NCBI GenBank assembly: GCA_024663395.1
Contig: JANFAH010000028.1
Location: 496,001 to 560,000, forward strand
Reading direction: 5' to 3'
DNA length: 64,000 nucleotides
From: Pisolithus tinctorius
Lineage: Eukaryota > Basidiomycota > Agaricomycetes > Boletales > Pisolithaceae
The notes under the pieces were generated by a model. It searched no databases. It was not told where the DNA came from and worked only from the letters and a program-made list of their open reading frames with translations. Positions 22,437 to 33,645 of the stretch are shown here, piece by piece (position 1 is the stretch's first letter; every line of letters starts with the position of its first letter). Both the position numbers and the translations under genes were made by a program.

Positions 22437-23828
22437 TAGTTCTGGTGCCAGTTGTTGTGGCAGCAGGATGTCAACATTAGGGGTTGGCTAGCTGGTGAGC
22501 TGACCATCATGTCTGAGTCTAACAGCAAGTTTGCCCAAAATGCATCCATATGAGTCTCCCTGCATTCTCTCCACAGCTCTGCATCAAGTACAGGTGTGCT
22601 TCTTGCTTGGTGAGTGGAGGAGCAATGTGTACTTGTTGTAATGAGGCATATCCCTCCCTTTTGATGTCTGCCTGTGTGTACACTGCATCTGTAGCCAATG
22701 CATGAAGCTGCTAAGGGCACTTTAGGGAATGGTCTGATTGTGAGTTTGTGAAAAATGGGTCTCAAGTAGTATGTACCTTGCTTGCTTGCCCTTCAAACAG
22801 ATCACTAGTACTTTCAGCTATAATTCCAAGCACTCATTTGCACCTCTGACTGTGGCTCAAGCAGCACTCTCGAGGTAGCTCACCTGCACCCCAAATGGCT
22901 CACTTGTGCCTCTAAACATCCACCAGTGCCTGAGCAGCTCATCAAAAAAATTCACCTGCACATCAAGCAGATCACTGGTGCACAAAACAACTCTCCAACA
23001 CCTTGGGTGGACCCCCTGTGCACGAGATGACTTGCAGGCCAATTGCTCACTGGCTCTTGAGAAGAGAGCTTGAGATTGAGGTAGCTCACCAGTATCTGGA
23101 GTGGACTTGAATGAATCAATGGCACCCATGCCTCAGGCAGATGTGTGCTCAATATCACTCACCAAGACTTGCAGTTGTAACTGCTTGCCAATACTACATA
23201 CCTGTGCACCACAATCATGAAGAAAAATTTTGGCTCACCTACATTGAAAGCAAGCCACAGTGTGTCAGTTCCAAATGCAAATGAGACAGCATATGTGCAC
23301 CTGTGATCAAGACAGCTCACTGGTACCCTGATTGGCTGACCTAATACACCTTAGAGTTCACATTGCATATCATCATACTTACCCATAGTAGGATGGACAA
23401 AGCCAGTGTAGATAGATTAAAGCAGACTAGTAGAAGTCTTAAGCTGTCCCCACTACAAGGTGGTGTGTCTAAAACAGCTGGTGGGAACAGTGGACTGTTG
23501 GGGAGCCAAAAGCTCTTCCACCAGGGCATTCATGCTGGTGGGGTTCAGGTGGGCCACAGGGGGCCTCAGTTAGGTCGCTTTACATTAGAATAGTGCAACA
23601 TAGGGCTAATCAGCCCTTATGCACTTTAGGCCCTGTTTGGAATACCAGTTGAAAAATTTTGAAAAAAAAAGATACAGAAAATTTCTCTCATGGTGTCATG
23701 TGACAAAGGTTGTGGGAAGGTCTCACATGACCTATGTTTATGTGAGCATATTGATCTATGTGCTAACCACACAATGCTGTCCTTATGGATACCAATGCCA
23801 ATGCTCAACATGAGGTTGTGCACTGACA

Positions 23829-25126
23829 TTGTCTTCTGGCCCTACTTTCATGTCTTATTGCCCATGCCTGCTACTACTACCAACTTTTATTTCTGCTTCT
23901 ACACTGATCCCTCATCACACCTCCATCCTCACTGGTGAAGCCTGGGTTTATGAATTGCTAGATGGCCATCCACAGTGCATCAAGAACAACCTCAGCATTC
24001 AAAAAGAGCAATTTGAAGCCCTCATATCCATTCTATGTGACCACAGTTTTTCTAGAAGCTGCCATGGTATCTCCATTGAAGAACAACTCACTATCTTTCT
24101 CTACTTCTGCATCACTGGACTTTCCTCTCACCATGTTGGTGAAGGGTTTCAACATACACCAGAAACCATAGCCAAGTGAGTCATATTATTCTTGATCTGA
24201 AATAATGGAGCTGTATGGTTTTCAGATACTTCAAACTTGTCCTTGTCAAGTTTTCATCCAATCCTTTCTACTCCTTGCAAGTCAAATTCCCCAATTCAAC
24301 AACCCCCCCATCTGAAACCATCACTTGCAATCCATGCTTTATTTTTTTCATGACTGCATCAGTGCTGTTGATGGCACACATATCTGGGCATATGAGCCCC
24401 TAGAAGAACAGGTGACTTGGCAGAACTGCAAGGGGTATCTATCTCAAAACTGCCTCTTCATATGCAACTTTGACTTGTGCTTTACATATGCACTCTGTGG
24501 CTGGGATGGCTCAGTTGCTGATGCCACTCTCTGGCATGATGTGTATATGAATGACTTGCACATTCCTCTAGGCAAGTATCTGCTGGCTGATGCTGGATTT
24601 GGTAGCTGTGATGTGTTGCTCATACCATTCTGGGGCATCTGTTACCACTTGAAGGAGTGGCATCAGTCAAGACTGAAGTAAGGGCTTGATATCATTACTT
24701 TGCTTTCAGTCACTGATGACTTGTCCCCTCCACTCATCTAGACCATCAAATCCTCAAGAACTGTTTAACCTCTGCCATGCTGCTCTTTGGAATGTAGTCA
24801 AACAGATATTCAGAGTTCTGAAACACCAATGGCATATACTTCAGCTCACACCAGAATTCAGTCTCAAAATACAAGCAAGAATTCCAATGGCACTGTGTGC
24901 CTTACATAACTTTGGTGTAATGTTTGACCCTGACATATTCCCCCTTGGCAAAGACATTGATTTCCAGGAAGATGACTATGATAGTCTTCTTCCTGAACTT
25001 GGAGATGAGGTGCTGAGTACTGCAGAGAGGCAGTATGCAGAATGGCATTATGAGGAGATCACTCAGTCAATGTGGGAAGATTATCTGGATGAGCATTGCC
25101 ACTGTGGAATACCTCCACCCACATAA
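23829..25126 (+). pseudogene. Harbinger DDE transposase, inactivated
   Basis: Exons 23829-24175, 24226-24677 and 24742-25126, with introns of 50 and 64 nt. The N-terminal part has HTSILTGEAWVYELLDGHP; the DDE_4-type core has AVDGTHIWAYEP (first D), SQNCLFICNFD, GWDGSVADATLWHD and LGKYLLADAGFG (second D). The third catalytic position, usually in a V-E-R-x-F-G motif, reads NVVKQIFRVLK. GTCGAACGG would encode VER; the sequence is GTCAAACAG, so E became K through CpG decay. A +1 shift occurs in a T7 run at about 24341-24347. Activity is lost on two counts. Confidence 0.85.
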
Positions 25127-25207
25127 ACTGATAGTACTATGTAGCATTCATGTATCATTCATGTATTTTCATCAGTCACATCTGATTTGTATCATGTTCA
25201 AATTGCA

Positions 25208-26551
25208 TCATATTGTCCAAAGAAACTGCAGTAAAAGATGATGCATGCTACATTGTATACAGACTTTGTGACAAACTACCCAAATGATGTTACCTGACTT
25301 GTGAACTTGTAACAACTTCCACTGGATCCACCCAATGCACATGTTCTCCTTGAGTTTGTTGAAGATAATAATTTGGTTAACATTGCCAAGAGTGGCAAGG
25401 TAGTCAAGTATCTTGAAGTGATCCTGCTGAGGCATATCAAGGATGTTAATAATAAGCATTGCTGTCCCCATACTTTCTTCAGTGGCTGTCTTTACTGGCA
25501 CAGAGGGCACGGGGGTCATAGCAAGGCCACTGAGACTTTGCACCATTTGCTGCAATGCATCTTGGCCTTCCATCTGCATCTTTGCCTGTTCACTGAGTGG
25601 GTGAGACCATGTCCACTTGGACACTGACCCAGCATCAGAGCCTGCACTGTCCACCATCTTGCATTTTCCACAACTGACACTGGTTGGTGCCAAGGAGCTA
25701 CTGGAGACTGTGGAAGGTGCAAGGAATGTGGAAGGGAGCAAGGGGGTGGGGGAACTTGATGCTGGTGTGTTGGGAGCTTGAGGAATGACAAAGGGAGAAA
25801 GTGCAGTTGATGCCACCTGGTTGGAAGTCAACTGGGTGCTGGGGGCAGGTGTATCTGTTTTTTTCTTGGATTTTCCCCTTGGAGGATGGATGATGTATTT
25901 GCCCTTCTCTGTTCCAGGCAAGAGCTGGTCCATGAGATGGAGGTGAGGCCACCCAGTGTTCTTGAACTTCTCTACTTTGCAATTAGCCTACAATTATGGT
26001 AAGCATGTGTGATCACAGGTAGATAAGAGCAATCAATACATGCACCCATGCAAGCCACTGAGGATCATTGTCATCTGTAATTCCACAACCATGCTCATCT
26101 GACCAAGTCCAACCTGATGCACTCCTGAGATCATTCACAAGAGCATATGTCCTTTTGAGCTACAAAGACATCAGACAGCAAGATAATAATAAGTTGCTAC
26201 CCACATCCCCATGGTACTGGCTTTGGCATGCTGATGTATGCCTTGGTGCACCTTTGTACACTGGAAACTTGGCTCTCAAATGAGCCACTGCTGCCTTGAA
26301 AACTGTGTCCTTGAACCCTCCATTGCCAGCACAAGGCAAAGACTTGAGTAAGAATTCAAGGAGAGAAATCTCCTCCTCCACATTCCAGAGACAGCTTTGT
26401 GTGCAGGTAGGTCTTTTACCAGCATTCTGCAGAATGGTAGGATCCACTGGGCCACTTGAGTGAAGAGATCACCTAGATCTATTGCTGGATGAATCAGACA
26501 TGTTGGGTGGCTCACTGCATAGGACTCCAAGGGGAGTGATGAACAGGACAA
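25208..26551 (-). pseudogene. Harbinger ORF1, Myb/SANT-like DNA-binding protein, decayed
   Basis: Minus-strand pieces: 26447 to about 26230 with WNVEEEISLLEFLLKSL, GNGGFKDTVFKAAVAHL and KGAPRHTSACQS (Myb/SANT-like helices); after an intron, LKRTYALVNDLRSASGW and WLAWVH (about 26165-26040); then FKNTGWPHLHLMDQLLPG into a Pro/Ser-rich linker and a C-terminal segment QQMVQSLSG (ORF 25208-25933). In Harbinger elements this protein brings transposase to the DNA ends. Stops and frame changes between pieces show it is not functional, although the last exon is still open. Confidence 0.7.
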
Positions 26552-26965
26552 GGTTACCTAATCATATTCCCACAACCTATGTCATGTGACACCATGAGAG
26601 AAATTTTCCATATCTTTTTTTTCAAATTTTTTCATCTGGCATTCTGAACAGGGCCTTAAATGGGAAAAAAAAAAGGATGGACAAAGGAGACCTTGCTGAT
26701 CACATGATTTTGGATATGAAGTCATTACAGTTGCTGAGTCATCTTAGGTAACCTCAACAGACTTGACACCAAGAGGACAGCAATGCAAACTTTGAAGACA
26801 CTAATGTTGATTGATGGGAGCACTACCACCACCACCCTAACATGTTACTCTTTACTGTAGATAGTATAATTTGTCACTCATTTGTCACAGCTATTTTTTT
26901 TATAGCACACATGAATTTGACACTGAGCAGGACACCAAACACTGCAGTAGTAGTACAGGGGACTA

Positions 26966-27473
26966 TGTCATAGCCGTGTCTCGACCCTGGCCAGACTCGG
27001 CCTCGTAACCATTCAGTCCAGCCTCGGCCTCAGCTGTCCTCTATCCCCAGATGTCCTAGCATGGTAGACACTGCTTTGCAGTGTCTGTCACTTCAGTTAA
27101 GTCCTGCCCAGTCCTGTCCTGGTCTCCATCGTTTTAGTCACACATTACTAATACTTGTCTTACCAATCTTCTTAGCAATCCTTGCAAGACCAGCATTACT
27201 GGTCTCTGTACTATAGTTATTTCTAGTATATAAACTCATAGATACTTGGCCTGTAGCTCCCAGTCTGAAATCAACAAAGTTAACCCTGATAACCCTGTCT
27301 CAGCCTCAGACTCAGACTGAGACCCACACAAGGGAATAGCACTGTATTCTCAGTTGCTAAGTCCAAACAGTCCAACCTCTGTATCCTCGTCTTCCCCTTT
27401 GACCCCAACCCCTTGGCCTTGTGCCAGCTTTGGTCTCCAATCTGGCCTCAACCTGGACATCACAAACTTAACA
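26966..27473 (+). mobile_element. 5' LTR of chromovirus D
   Basis: Starts TGTCATAGCCGTGTC and ends AACTTAACA, 508 bp. It matches the solo LTR at 55870-56394. TATATAAA at 27227-27234 is the likely TATA box and AGTCTGAAAT at 27262-27271 the likely transcript start. The immediately preceding GACTA would be the left half of a target duplication, but the partner lies outside the window. Confidence 0.9.
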
Positions 27474-27485
27474 GTATTTCAGACT
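27227..27485 (+). promoter_or_regulatory. D: TATA box, mRNA 5' end and self-priming primer-binding site
   Basis: TATATAAA (27227-27234) is followed 35 nt later by AGTCTGAAAT (27262-27271). Two bases after the LTR end, ATTTCAGACT (27476-27485) is its exact reverse complement (10 nt). This is the arrangement used by Tf1/sushi-group elements, where the folded-back mRNA 5' end primes reverse transcription instead of a tRNA. Confidence 0.75.
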
Positions 27486-28281
27486 CTCCACTTGTGTGGG
27501 TCTAACACATCATGGCAACCAAGACTCACTTCCAACCTCCCCATGGCCATTCTGCCACTAACCCTGACTCTGCTTCAGCCAGTGGGGCTTGCCACAAAAC
27601 AGCTCTAGCTGCATTGGGCACCACTAGGCACTCCCCAGACCCCATCAGTCCTTTCAGGGGCTTTTCAGCCCAGACATCCAATACCCCCACTCCACATCAT
27701 CCCACTGCTCCCATCCCCAAGGGTGACCCTGGCAATGATGGGCTGGGCAACAATGATAATAATAATGCAGACAATGATGACCCTGGTGATGAGAATCTGG
27801 ATGAGAATGATCCAGAGGACAAACCAGACTTCCCAGATCCAGACACCAAGCCTGCCATTATGGTCTTGGACAACCTCGCATTGGCCATCAAACTGTTGGC
27901 TCGTAATGCCTGCACTAGTCCTGAGTCCTCAAGCAGGACCAAGCTGCACGAGCCTGACACTTGCAATGGTACTGACCCCAAGAAACTTCACACTTTCTTC
28001 ATCCAGTGCAAACTCAACTTCCAAGACTGTCCCTGGGCTTTCAAGACCGACCGTGCTAAGGTCATCTTCGCCCAGTCCTACCTCAAAGGCATGGCCTTAG
28101 AGTGGTTTGAGCCAGACTTACTTGGACTTGACAACCCCAATGACCAGCCTCTCTGGATGGACTCCTGGAGGGAGTTCACCCTAGAGTTGCAAACCACCTT
28201 TGGCCCCCATGACCCAGTTGCTGATGCCAAGAGTCAGCTTGACCATTTACACATGAAAGATAGCCAGTGCATCAATAAATA

Positions 28282-29868
28282 CAGTGGCTCAAAAAAGTGT
28301 CCCAATGTTTGGTGATTTTGGAAAGAGTTGAGATTTATGAGAGAGCCAATAGGAATTAGTTCAAACTCCTGCAGGACAAAAGGTAGTACTAACCGTTTCC
28401 TTGACAACAAGGGCTTGCTTATGTAATTTGGTTGACATGCCACCAAGATATAACCATTTTAAAATGACATGTCATTGGGACACTTTTTTGAGCATGATCT
28501 TGTCAGTCATTATTTAGTAAATAACATAAAGATTTGACAACTTCTGAGGGATTTTTTGCTTCAACCCTGACTGATTATGTAATGTACATAATCCTGAGCC
28601 ATAAAAATGGCTTGGGTCCCACTCAGCTAACCCTACTTCACCATGAAATGCATTTTTGCCTTTGCTAGAGCAAATATCCACCTTCTTTCTGAATCTGGCC
28701 TTTCTGCTCATCAAATCTCCTCCACAACTGGTCAGGGGAGCTCTACTGTGGCCAGGGTCATCAAAGAGTTCCAGCTAGATTAAGGAAAACCTCAAACTAG
28801 GACATCCTTACTGGCCTTCTTCTCCTGGCAGAGGAGAATATTCACCAGTATGACCTCTGGAAGAGCTGAAAATGCTGTCCAGGCTGCCCATATAATGTGT
28901 GTGGCTGTTCCCTCTCCTGTCACTTCCCAAACTGTTTGCAGTGTGCTCAATTCTGCATCCCTGAAGGTGATTGTCAAGCAGGAGATGCCACTCTTGTCTT
29001 GCAAGCATACACAACAGTGACTTGCCTTTGCTCTTAAGCACCAAAACTGGACTGTGGATGACTGCACTAGGGTCATCTGGTCAGTTGAGCCCAAGATCAA
29101 TAGTATTGGACCAGATGTAAGGAAATTTGTGTTGAAAATGGTAGGGAAGTGTTTGCAGAATAATTCTCCTGCTTGACTACAGCCTTCAAGGATGCAGAAT
29201 TGAGCACACTGCAAACAGTTTGGGAAGTGACAGGAGAGGGAACAGCCACACACATTATATGGGCAGCCTGGACAGCATTTTCAGCTCTTCCAGAGGTCAT
29301 ACTGGTGAATATTCTCCTCTGCCAGGAGAAGAAGGCCAGTAAGGATGTCCTAGTTTGAGGTTTTCCTTAATCTAGCTGGAACTCTTTGATGACCCTGGCC
29401 ACAGTAGAGCTCCCCTGACCAGTTGTGGAGGAGATTTGATGAGCAGAAAGGCCAGATTCAGAAAGAAGGTGGATATTTGCTCTAGCAAAGGCAAAAATGC
29501 ATTTCATGGTGAAGTAGGGTTAGCTGAGTGGGACCCAAGCCATTTTTATGGCTCAGGATTATGTACATTACATAATCAGTCAGGGTTGAAGCAAAAAATC
29601 CCTCAGAAGTTGTCAAATCTTTATGTTATTTACTAAATAATGACTGACAAGATCATGCTCAAAAAAGTGTCCCAATGACATGTCATTTTAAAATGGTTAT
29701 ATCTTGGTGGCATGTCAACCAAATTACATAAGCAAGCCCTTGTTGTCAAGGAAACGGTTAGTACTACCTTTTGTCCTGCAGGAGTTTGAACTAATTCCTA
29801 TTGGCTCTCTCATAAATCTCAACTCTTTCCAAAATCACCAAACATTGGGACACTTTTTTGAGCCACTG
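28282..29868. mobile_element. Tc1/mariner-derived fold-back element
   Basis: Termini CAGTGGCTCAAAAAAGTGTCC with TA duplications at 28280-28281 and 29869-29870. Inverted arms of about 703 bp (28282-28984 and 29166-29868) surround a 181-bp centre. The arms encode the same frames on opposite strands and are nearly identical, with a few differences at their inner ends. Each arm holds a second inverted copy of the terminal motif about 190 bp inside. The right half of a normal transposon has been replaced by an inverted copy of the left half. Confidence 0.9.
28640..29160 (+). pseudogene. Tc1/mariner transposase fragment
   Basis: Plus-strand reading shows an N-terminal helix-turn-helix region (SGLSAHQISSTTGQGSSTV near 28700, then VARVIKEFQLD), TSGRAENAVQAAH, VKQEMPLLSCKHTQ, and in the centre of the element FALKHQNWTVDDCTRVIW followed by SVEPKINSIGPD. 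In active relatives this last motif is W-S-D-E; here the first catalytic Asp is replaced (V-E). The second and third catalytic motifs are absent because the element's right side is an inverted copy of its left side. Stops are present, so it is non-functional. Confidence 0.75.
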
Positions 29869-30446
29869 TATGTAGTCAACTTTAATTGGCTTGCTTCGCA
29901 AGTCCAAGGCTATGGAGATGGTGTGTTGCATCATCACTTCTACTCTGGCCTCCCAGACCAAATCAAAGATGAGGTCTGCCAGGTTGGCAAACCCTGGATT
30001 CTACACAAGCTCTGCCACCTCGCCCAGGAGATAGATGTGCACTATTGGGAGTGCAGGGAAGAGATCCAACAGGCAGGTAAACACCAGAGCTCCTCCAACA
30101 GCAACAACAATAAGTCCAGTGGCTCTGCCAGAAACAACCAGTCCAAGACCAGCCAAGATAAAGCCAAGACTGGCAACAATAACAACCCCAGATCCTCCCC
30201 CAAGCTGGGCAACAATAATAATAGCAATTTGTCCAAGCCTGAGCCTAGCAAACTCGGCAAAGATGGAAAGCTTACCACTGAGGAACACAAGTGTCACATA
30301 GATGGAAACCTCTGCATGTTCTGTGGAGGGTCCAGTCACTTTGCTGACAAATGCCCTAAGAAAGCCAGAAAGGCCAAAGCTCGTGCTGCAGCTACCACTG
30401 AGGCCGCACTGGCCTTGGGCTCAGGTTCTACCCCCAAGACAAAAAA

Positions 30447-32993
30447 ATAGGTAGCAGCTCCCAGGACTCCACACAATCTGGGAGCTGCATTGACTCCAGT
30501 TGTGCAAACTTGGAGGCTCATCTCAATGTGTCCACTCTTTCCAGTCCAAACTCTTTGACCCCAGACATCACTATAGAAAACCATGATTTACCTTGGCTTC
30601 ATACTTTAGTGGACTCTGGTTCCACCCATTGTTTTATAGATAATCAATTTGCTAATCAACACTCGTTTACCCTGTACTCAGTCTCCCCAATCTGACTCTG
30701 GCTCTTTGATGGAACATCCACCTTTACTATAACCCAAGCAGTAGATGTCAATGTCCACTTTGTGTCCAGCGATGTCACACTGGTAACCCTGTATCTTGCC
30801 CTGTTGGATTCCGAGTGTAAAGTAGTTCTCAGGCATAACTGGCTCACCCAATACAATCCATTGATTGACTGGGTATTGAGCAGTATTACTTTCCAGACTC
30901 ATACACAAGGAATGCCAACCCTGTCGACACCCCCTGTAAGCCTGGTCCCAACCAGCCTTCCTGACCCTGGTCCTAGTGACCAACCTGGCCTTGTGCCATC
31001 TGTACTGGTCTCCAACTCCCTGGCTCACACCCCCCTGAAGGCCCCTCTTGTTGCTCTAATCAATGCAGCTGCCTTTGTGTGTGCCTGCAAACTAGAAGGG
31101 TCTGTCCAATTCCAACTTTAGCTCTGCCCCTCAGACTCAGCTCAAGCCTGATCGGCCTTGGCTTCCCCTCCTCTGGCCTTACCCAATGTCCTGGAAGAGT
31201 ATCATGACTTCACTGATGTATTCAGCAAGGCCAAGGCCTCAGCACTCCCACCACACCAGGAGTATGACCTGAAGGTAGAGCTTGAAGAAGGAACAACCCT
31301 GCCATTAGGCACCATCTACTTGCTGTCCCCAGTTGAGCTCCAAGCTCTCTGGACTTTCATCTATGAAAACCTCACTACTGGTTTCATTCAGCCTACCTCT
31401 TCCCCCTATGCTGCACTGGTCCTCTTTGTCAAAAAGAAGGATGGCTCCCTTTGGCTTTGTGTAGACTTCCGCAGCCTCAACAAGATCACTAAGAAGGACT
31501 GCTACCCACTCCCACTCGTCTCCGACCTCTTGGATTCACTGAGCCGAGCCAAGATCTATACTAAAATTGATCTTTGGCATGCCTACCATCTCGTCTGGAT
31601 TGCTCCAGGCAATGAATGGAAGACTGCATTCCAGACTCGGTATGGATCTTATGAGTGGTTAGTAATGCCCTTTGGCCTCACCAATGCCCCAGCTGCCTTC
31701 CAACACTTCATGAACACCATCTTTGCGGATATGTTGGATGTCTGCATAGTTGTCTACCTAGATGACATTTTAATCTACTCTGGAGATAAGGAGTCTCATA
31801 AGCAGCATGTCCGAGAGGTGCTCCACTGGCTTCAGCTTCATGGCCTCTATGTGAAGCTGGAGAAATGTGAGTTTCACTTGGACTCAGTTGAATACCTTGG
31901 TTTCCACCTCTCCTCTGCTGGCCTCATGATGTCCAAGGAAAAGGTCCAGACCATCTGCGATTGGCCTGAGCTTCGCAAGGTCAAGGACATTCAATCTTTC
32001 CTTGGCTTCACTAACTTCTATTGCCAGTTTATATTCAACTACTCAGACATCATCATACTGCTGACTTGGCTTACCCACAAGGGTGCTCCTTGGAACTTCT
32101 CTGAGGAGTGTCGCCAGTCGTTCAACAATCTCAAGGCCACCTTCACCACTGTGCTGGTCTTAACTCATTTCATCCCTGGGGTCCCTATCACTGTCAAGAC
32201 CAATGCATCAGACTATGCCATTGCCGGCATTCTCTCTATCACCTGTGGTGATGGCCAAATACATCTGGTCACTTTCTACTCCCAGACTCTGATGGCCCCA
32301 GAATTGAATTATGACACCCATGATAAGGAATTGCTTGCAATTTTTGAAGCATTCCGGACCTGGCAACACTACCTTGAGGGCTTGGCCTCACCAGTTGACA
32401 TTGTTACTGACCACAAGAATCTCGAGTACTTTTCTACCTCTAAAGTACTCACTTGCCACCAAGCTCACTGGTTGGAATTCCTTTCTCAGTTCAATATGAT
32501 CATTAGATTCAGACCTGGTAAGCTCGGGGCTAAGCCCGATGCCCTAACTAGACGATGGGACATCTACCCCAAAGAGGGGGATAGTGGCCATGCCCAAGTG
32601 AACCTGCAAAATCTGAGACCAGTTTTCACCCAGGAGCAGTTAGCAGTCTCCCTTCATGCAACATACCTCAAGTACCCAGTCTTATGAGCAGTCGCACTGA
32701 TGGATATAGAGAAACCTCATAATGACATCCTGACTGCACTGCCAGATGACCTGGTCTCACAAATCCATCTGTCCAACATGTCTGATCCCTGGTGGTCAGT
32801 AGATGACACCAGCTTCCTTCAGCTTGATGGAAGGATCTACATGCCAGACTCAAATGATCTCCACCTTAGGGTCTTGTGGCTTAAGCATGACCACCCCCTG
32901 TCTGGCCATTTTGGCCAAAACTGCACTCTGGAACTTATATGGTGTGAGTATACCTGGCACAGCCTCAGGACATTTGTCAAAGACTATGTCCGG
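30447..32993 (+). pseudogene. D pol, first part: protease, RT, RNase H, start of integrase
   Basis: Begins in the -1 frame relative to gag. Protease motif TLVDSGSTHCF (about 30610), then RHNWLTQYNPLIDWV. RT in ORF 31158-32687 has KKKDGSLWLCVDFRSLNK, MPFGLTNAPAAFQ and the catalytic YLDDILIYS (about 31760). RNase H has TNASDYAIAG and YDTHDKELLAI; the integrase zinc-finger region starts near 32880 (HDHPLSGHFG). Stops: TGA 30693-30695 and TGA 32685-32687, each where A has Arg (CGA), plus stops at about 31119 and 31148. Arg to Trp changes (KIDLWHAYHLVW for KIDLRHAYHLVR) are the CpG-decay signature. Confidence 0.92.
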
Positions 32994-33645
32994 TGTAGGA
33001 AGGTCCAAGTAGCTGTATAATATGAGCTAGATGACTTAGATCACAACAATAAAAAATGAAGGGAATGAAATGTTCATCCCAAGGGATTCTAGACTGTCAA
33101 GACTAGAAGGTGAGACCCAGTGCTTTGTAGCAGTAGTGTTTCATGATGTGCATGGCATGGTCCGTGGAGTAGTACTGGCAATGTGAGCGGAGCAAGCAGT
33201 ATACATAGTTTGTGCGTGGTGGAATGTGAGACATGCAGTGTAGACAAAGTGGAAAAGAAACTCATGGTGACCTTCCGAGTGCCAAAAGGTATCATTCTGT
33301 ACCTAAGTACAGGGCTTTATAGTCCAGGTGAACCTGGAACCTAAGTAAGACAGGGTACAGTAAAGGAAAGCTGTGCAACAGCATGTACACAGAAGACAGG
33401 CCAAAACAGAGGCCAAGGGTATACTACAAGCACTAAGGAATAGAGACCATGATAAGAGAAAGAGTCTGAGGGAAAAAGTGACTGGAGCACAGCGGCCATG
33501 GGTATAGCACTGCGCAAGAGGGAGCGAGGGCATGGGAAGGTAGCATGTGAACAATGGTGAATGTGAGAGGGGAGTGGACATAACAGCAGTCATGGAACGG
33601 TTAATAATAGGGGCTCATGCATCTAGGGAATGTGGATTCCTTACA
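32994..33645 (-). mobile_element. 3' LTR of element C (left)
   Basis: 652 bp, same length as its partner at 52224. Differences between the two are mostly CG in one against TG or CA in the other, often in opposite copies (GTGCATGGCATGGTCCGTGG here, GTGTGCAGCATGGTCCACAG there), so both LTRs have decayed independently since insertion. Confidence 0.9.

Larger units (their letters stand above)
23629..26655 (+). mobile_element. PIF/Harbinger DNA transposon, 3.03 kb
   Basis: Terminal inverted repeats of about 95 bp: GGCCCTGTTTGGAATACC at the left and its partner ending TTCTGAACAGGGCC at the right. Target duplication TTA (23626-23628 and 26656-26658) is characteristic of this superfamily. It contains the two usual genes: a DDE transposase on plus and a Myb/SANT-like DNA-binding protein on minus. 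Both are broken and CpG-depleted, so the element is dead. Confidence 0.92.
23403..26674 (+). mobile_element. Short A-tailed retroposon (SINE-like), about 242 bp net
   Basis: Insert bounded by a 12-bp target-site duplication GGATGGACAAAG (23391-23402 and 26675-26686) and ending in a run of 10 A (26665-26674). Removing the Harbinger element (23629-26655 plus one TTA) leaves about 242 bp. The empty site is preserved in segment E1 at 3090-3101. A duplication of this length plus an A tail is typical of LINE-mobilised retroposons or processed transcripts. I could not find convincing tRNA A and B boxes, so the source RNA is unknown. Confidence 0.8.
22437..26769. repeat. Duplicated segment E, copy 2 (CpG-decayed, interrupted)
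   Basis: Copy of 2126-3184 with nearly all CpGs converted. It is split at GGATGGACAAAG: the left part is 22437-23402 and the right part 26675-26769. The insert between is an A-tailed retroposon carrying a Harbinger transposon. The left edge coincides exactly with the TA of the fold-back transposon, while sequence left of that transposon belongs to element C, so the junction is chimeric. Confidence 0.85.
27512..30450 (+). pseudogene. D gag, interrupted by a Tc1 fold-back
   Basis: Two halves, 27512-28281 and 29871-30450, rejoin in frame. The N-terminus is Pro/Asn/Asp-rich. The capsid-like region has DPKKLHTFFIQCKLNFQD, YLKGMALEWFEPDL and WREFTLELQTTFGPHD, collinear with A gag. The C-terminal zinc knuckle is CMFCGGSSHFADKC (CX2CX4HX4C), followed by a Lys-rich end and TAG 30448-30450. 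The heptamer A AAA AAA (30441-30447) directly before the stop would allow -1 shifting into pol. Only the transposon insertion breaks the frame. Confidence 0.88.

Noticed and set aside
23403..23628. tRNA-derived SINE head with A and B boxes
   Set aside because: A short AGACT/AGTCT stem is present near 23423-23440, but no spaced A-box/B-box pair could be matched, so a tRNA origin is not claimed.
2126..26769. Classical Neurospora-type RIP as the source of decay
   Set aside because: RIP of that type favours CpA; here CpG is almost the only changed context between alignable copies and TpA is not visibly enriched.
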